Source: Hibiscus mutabilis (taxonomy: Eukaryota; Streptophyta; Magnoliopsida; Malvales; Malvaceae). Taken from it: a stretch of 64,000 bases of DNA. The stretch lies in the NCBI GenBank assembly GCA_019671005.1, contig CM033732.1, forward strand, positions 43,451,392 to 43,515,391, in the 5' to 3' direction. Each line of letters starts with the position of its first letter. Position 1 is the first letter of the stretch. The notes under the pieces are model-generated. The model did no database searches and had not been told where the DNA came from. It saw nothing but the letters and a program-made list of their open reading frames with translations. Made by a program: the position numbers and the translations under genes. This document shows, piece after piece, positions 59,455 through 64,000 of the stretch.

Positions 59455-59570
59455 TCGATTTAGTACCGATTTTGGGCGTGGTGGGGTGTGAAACCTTCCC
59501 CAATTTTTTCTGGTTACCTTTTGATATCTAACTCATGTGACCGGTAACGACTACATTTTCAATTTTGTTA
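59455..59570 (+). mobile_element. Conserved Tat-type LTR-terminal block
   Basis: TACCGATTTTGGGCGTGGTG, CCTTCCCC and ATGTGACCGGTAACGACTAC match in order the terminal block of the LTRs at 3528-5797, 11890-14171 and 16613-18737. The primer-binding-like GGTGGCGACTCC is decayed to GGTAACGACTAC here. Confidence 0.6.
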
Positions 59571-59599
59571 TTACACTTAATTTCAGTATGTTCATCAAA

Positions 59600-61620
59600 C
59601 TCGAACTCTCTTAATTTCCGCCATCGATAAACTATCATGGGAAACAAGGCTTAAAAATGTCACAAGTGTTACTAAAGACATGCTATTTTTACATACACAA
59701 TCAAGATTATATTGTGATATTTAAAGTCATGAAATATCTATTGGATTCGGTATGTTGTCTAAAAGTTTAGTTTTAATATTCTACTATTATGAATTGGACT
59801 GGATCAATTGAAACTTCTCTTGACCTACGAGTGATCATTATTTTGTTACTGAATCATTTGATGATGAATGCTATACTTCTCCTCAATATGCTTATTTAGG
59901 TTAGTTGTTTTGCTCCTCGTATTTGATTATGCAACCGATAACTAGTGCGTCTGTGATTGAATGTGTATAGAGATTCACTAATTGGCCTAATGATTAAAAA
60001 TATTTATCTTATCACATCTTGTATGAATTAGAATCCAAACATGAGAATGTAATACATCTTTATTTAATTAAAAAAAGATGTGTATAATTTTGTGATCATA
60101 TTACTTGAACTACTTTATGGACGCATGCACTTTCAGCAATTGATGGTACAAAAACGAGACTATTGGACTAGATGATAATCATTTTAGGCGATAAAAGTCA
60201 ATCACACAATTGATGAGTATCCACAATTTATTTTTCTGTATTCTCTCTAAAAGATAATACGTGTGTGGTACATGTCGAATATATATGCTAACACAAACTG
60301 AGCAAGCAACGACAGTGACGTGCGTGCGTGCAAAAGCCTTGTCAGTCATTCAACAACAAATACAAGCAATGACCCTTTATAAATCTATCTTAAGGCCCGT
60401 TCCCGCCCAATGTGAGATTTACATGCCTTACACTCTTGAGCATTACCAACATAATATGGATAGATCTCTTTATGTGGTAGTTTACAGATGCAATCAGAAC
60501 CGTAAGTGTAGCAATATGCATGATTGATTTTTTCGATCTCCACTCATACATCAATATAGTGTCTAGTTGGAAGAGAAATGAAGATTTTCATGATGGTTGA
60601 TAGGTTTTCTACAGAAGATGAACGACATACCCCAGAAAATGTCCAATCTTTTTTCTTTACGACTTTTGGTTACATGTTTTAAATTCTTTTAAGGTTTTTT
60701 TGGTGAACTTGGTCCTCAATTTTTTTAATGATTTGAGTATGTTATATTTGTTATATTTTTTTTGTAAAAGTTTATTTGATTGTTGTATCTTTCCTATTAT
60801 ATGGTTATTGAATTCTGTTATTTGTTAAATATTTTCTATAATTATTTCTTTTCATTTTACATTGTTTTTCATTCTTATCGAATAAAATGATTGGATGATC
60901 AAATGAAAATTGTAATAATTTATTTGTAAGATTTTTTTTATAGAAGTTGCTGATTTTATTAAGAAAATAGAATATTTAAAATTACAGTGAGGGTTTACAA
61001 CCATAAAATCAAATTAAACACATAATTTAGATATTTTCATATAGCCATTGAAACCAGAACTAGTCACTTAAGATCATAAAATGACCTTACATAGGCACGG
61101 TTAAAAAACCCAACCAAAAGACTCGAACAAAAGATAGATACAAACAACACTATTAATCGACGATGAAAGATAAAAACCATCAACATTAACATATAAAAAT
61201 GCATATAAAATGATTTATATAAAATATAGTAAAACAAGTTATAATTAAAATATATGGTTTATATGTTTTTTTACAATTTTTAGTATTCTATAGTTTTTAA
61301 ATATTTTTGAACTTTTTATTTTTACAGAAAAAGAAAAAAATAATTAAACCCATAAAATTGTCCGATGGAAAGAAAAATATTATTATTTATAGGTGATTCG
61401 TGTTTGAACAACTTGTCTGCACTGTGTATTGTTAAAAGATTAAGATTAATGAATTTGTTATTTTTATTAGATGATGCAATTTAACAAAAATAAAAAGTTT
61501 GAATAGATTGAAAATATTTTAAAAACAAATAATTTTTTTTCAAAAAAAAATCAAAACCCAAAAATATCTTTAAATTTTATTATGACAATAATTTGGAGAA
61601 GGCAAGGTATAACATTAGAA
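59600..61620. other. AT-rich intergenic DNA
   Basis: I see no gene, RNA gene or recognisable element. Short frames such as that at 60261-60527 have no known domain. Confidence 0.5.
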
Positions 61621-61667
61621 ACAAAAGAAATGCAGGGAATAAGTAATGAGGTCTCATTGGACCTTTT

Positions 61668-62074
61668 TGTCACACTTGAGAAGATGCAGCGACATTAATC
61701 TCATATAAAAAAAAAAAGAAGTCTCGGGATACATAAACAGTGGCAATGCATATCTTATCAGACATGTTTTTTGGGAAGAGGGTAATGGTCCCGTGACAAG
61801 TGGTATCGGAGCAATCCTTTGACTGCCCGATTTCACGTCGAGCGCCCATGAGTGGGGTAGGCAGGGGAAACAACCGTGACAATGGTCATCACGAGCGTGG
61901 TTGACTCGTAACGATGGCGTCACGAAGTTGAGTAGGGGAGAATCTCACGACTGAGAAGAGGCATGAACATTAATCTCACACCAGAAAGAAAATGAAGGTC
62001 TTGGATATATAAACGGTGGCACTGCACATCTTATCATATATGTCTTTTGGGAATAGGATAATTGCCCCGTGATA
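61668..62074 (+). mobile_element. TRIM retrotransposon (terminal-repeat retrotransposon in miniature)
   Basis: Two direct LTR-like repeats of about 131 bp (61668-61798 and 61943-62074) share GAGAAGATGC/GAGAAGAGGC, ACATTAATCTCA, ATAAAC(A/G)GTGGCA, TCTTATCA and CCGTGA. The left one starts TGTCACAC and ends CCGTGACA. Two bases on, TGGTATCGGAGC (61801-61812) is a near match to the initiator-Met primer-binding site, and GAGTAGGGGAGAA before the right LTR is a polypurine tract. The internal region is only about 144 bp and non-coding. This combination defines a TRIM. The right LTR has more decay, and no target duplication is evident. Confidence 0.8.
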
Positions 62075-62224
62075 TTATGCACAGTATGCAATTTTATATG
62101 AAATAATGGCATAAATGCCCTTTGTACTTTTCAAAATCTTCCAATGTGGTGCTTGTATTTTGTAAATGTTCAATCAACCTTCTCTACTTTCCTTCCGTCA
62201 TACAAAATGCACCCCACAACTAAC

Positions 62225-63450
62225 ACCGTTATCCGATGACATGGCAGGGTGCTGGCACATGAAATTTTTAGACAGAAAAAATTATTTAAAATTTATTGTA
62301 AAAGCATCTAAGCAATTTATTTATTTTATTTTCTAAAATAAAAAAAGGAAAAATCAAGAAAAGCTTGTGGCTTCTGACCCCCTCAATTCAATAATGAAAT
62401 CTCCTCCATTCAAAATCACTCGAAAACAATTCTTTACATCCTTTATCTAATCCGAAAGGGAACTGTTTTGTTAGAAATCAAATTCTAAGCATGAGCTTGG
62501 GATTCGATTTTCAGACATGAAATTGATGACAGACCCAAAATTTTATGTAAGGAGTCGTAAGTCCGTCCCTGTTCACAACGTGGCCGGACCTTCCGAATCC
62601 TTGGAGATTTACAATCCTCGAAATGCTCCGAAGCATGACAATGTGTTATCCAACATTCACATGGAGCGGCAGAATCGCAAACACACTGCATCGGATCGAA
62701 ACAAAAATCATTGAATCAAAATCCCACCCATAAACAAAGCTAATCTGCCATTCAAGTAAAAGGTGGTTGTTTTGCATACCAGTTCACAATGTCTGTCATG
62801 AAGTGTAGTATCAAAAAAGATAATCTCTACAAGCCACCTAAAACAACGTCAAGAACAAAAACAAAAATCGTTACTTTCTGGTAGAAAAGAAGTTGAAAAG
62901 TCAATTTTCTAAGAAAATAACATGACCCAGAGAACTAAATTAATCTAAATTTGAAGTTTTTCTCAATTCCAATCAAGTTTAAAAAGTGTAAATTTCGTCG
63001 GTAAATATATTAGCAAAAGTTTGAATTTAAATAAACAAAAATCTGGCCATGCTTGGCGACCACGGAGAGTTCATTATCAACATCGCCGTCGGTGGCGGCG
63101 GAAAGCTTGGTATTGTCAATGATTAAAATCAAGAATAAAGCAATCTTCAGTCTCCTCAACGCACTTCATGTCGACCGTCTTTATGAAAGAAAAGATGGAT
63201 CTCAAAGGACTCTCATCCACTGGATCCTCCGTGTTCTCCTCCCCCTCTCATGCGTCAGTTTCTCATTTCAGAAAAAAGAAGGGAGGGAGAAGAAGATGAG
63301 CAGGACAGGATCTATTTTAATTTTAATTTTATTTTAGAAAATAAAATGGTTAAATTACTTATATGCCCTTAGAATATTTTTTAAATGACTTTTTTCTGTC
63401 TAAAAGTTCCATGTGGCAGCACATGAGTGTGCCACGTGTCCTGCCACATA
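62225..63450. mobile_element. Foldback element carrying captured gene exons
   Basis: Arms at about 62225-62360 and 63300-63450 are inverted: GACATGGCAGGGTGCTGGCACATG, TTTTTAGACAGAAAAAA and TTTATTTTCTAAAATAAA on the left match the reverse complement of the right. The long inverted arms suggest a Mutator-type (Pack-MULE-like) element, though only the left side shows sequence that could be an outer end (about 62100). Between the arms lie pieces of a RIN13-like gene. No target duplication was established. Confidence 0.6.
62485..63250 (-). pseudogene. Captured exons similar to RPM1-interacting protein 13 (RIN13-like)
   Basis: Minus-strand exon 1 (about 63240-63045) reads EENTEDPVDESPLRS, VEETEDCFILDFN, and after a frame change DNTKLSAA and DNELSVVAKHGQ. 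A second piece (about 62695-62600) reads QCVCDSAAPCECW and THCHASEHFEDC. These match the order and spacing of motifs I remember from plant RIN13-like proteins (EDCFILDF, then VAxKGQ, then a C-x-VCDxxAPC-x-W...HCHA block), regulators linked to RPM1 immunity. The intervening conserved CRDYPHPRHLC segment is missing, and frame breaks are present, so it is non-functional. Recognition is from memory and should be tested by search. Confidence 0.55.
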
Positions 63451-63454
63451 CTTG

Positions 63455-64000
63455 CTCATTCATCCTCATTCTAAACCAAATTATTTAAATTTCCAGACAT
63501 CAACCATTTCAGGCTCTTATCCAGATTCAAATCCATCACATGAATCTGGAACACAGACAAACGCCATGAGCATTCTTTGCCAGAACAAATAAGGCCATAA
63601 AAGACAGGAGGCTAGGTATGCTAATTTCAAGAAGGATTCGATATCAGAGTTCCGGCGTGGAAGAGTACGATAACAATCTAGGGCATGTATTCACCAGACA
63701 CCCTAAGACAGATGATCGGCCGATCTACCCAGAATGACGCAACTCTAAGCTCTGATACCACTAAATATAACCCCCTAAATCAGGCATTTCGAAACACCCA
63801 AGTTTAGGAGGTCACATTCGGGTTACCAGAGCGGCCCACAATAAAAACTGAATAAAATTTTTATAAATACATTTATAAAATCTGTAAAACAAAAATTCGT
63901 TTAAACATAAAACTGATATCTATAAATTATTTTATAGACTCAATCATAAAATGTGACACAATATGCATGCCCACTAATGCACGAGTATCGTACTCCTTAA
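63455..64000 (-). mobile_element. 5' end of a minus-strand Ty3/gypsy element (LTR and primer-binding site)
   Basis: On the minus strand the LTR enters from beyond 64000 and ends near 63766 in GGGGGTTATA. TGGTATCAGAGC (63760-63749) follows, an exact initiator-Met primer-binding site. About 280 bp of internal leader follow to about 63460, where the foldback element begins. Gag is absent from the window on this side, so the element is truncated or interrupted. Confidence 0.7.

Overview
This is nuclear plant DNA. It is AT-rich, the genes have many introns and minus-strand spliced genes are readable, and most of the window is transposable-element sequence. Reconstructed proteins (MIKC*-type MADS, GH3 beta-xylosidase, Ole e 1-like, FANTASTIC FOUR-like, NT-C2/coiled-coil) are eudicot-like. 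A Malvaceae (cotton-like) source is my inference from general resemblance, not proof. There are no rRNA, CRISPR or prokaryotic features.

Layout: (1) 1-14194 is a large near-identical duplication (1-5817 and 8376-14194, offset about 8375). Each copy carries two long foldback Mutator-type MITEs with 9-bp target duplications and a minus-strand gypsy LTR of about 2.3 kb. (2) 14195-19252 is non-coding Ty3/gypsy-derived DNA with a strong minisatellite (16020-16500). (3) 19716-23144 is a complete non-autonomous CACTA element (TAA target duplication) that captured exons of a UTP13/TBL3-type WD40 gene. (4) 23518-41000 is the gene island: a BXL7-like beta-xylosidase broken by one nonsense codon, a tail-to-tail Ole e 1-like pseudogene, an intact 12-exon MIKC* MADS-box gene (AGL66/AGL104 type, 350 aa), a FAF-like pseudogene, and many MITEs, a SINE-like and a LINE-like insertion and a short gag-only LTR element. 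(5) 41252-49082 is a 10-exon gene for a 1902-residue NT-C2/coiled-coil protein, apparently intact. (6) 50300-64000 is TE-dominated: a gypsy LTR with tandem repeats, a 2-kb Mutator-type foldback with tRNA-like segments in both arms, a TRIM retrotransposon, a foldback carrying RIN13-like exons, and the end of a minus-strand gypsy LTR.

Only two protein-coding genes look fully intact: the MADS gene and the NT-C2 gene. Three others (BXL7-like, Ole e 1-like, FAF-like) carry specific, locatable lesions. There is no operon-like organisation. The main themes are gene capture by two different DNA-transposon types, nested insertions and foldback elements. I see no clearly new biochemical system. The most unusual signals are the foldback elements whose duplicated copies differ mainly at the palindrome apex, and the tRNA-like foldback arms.
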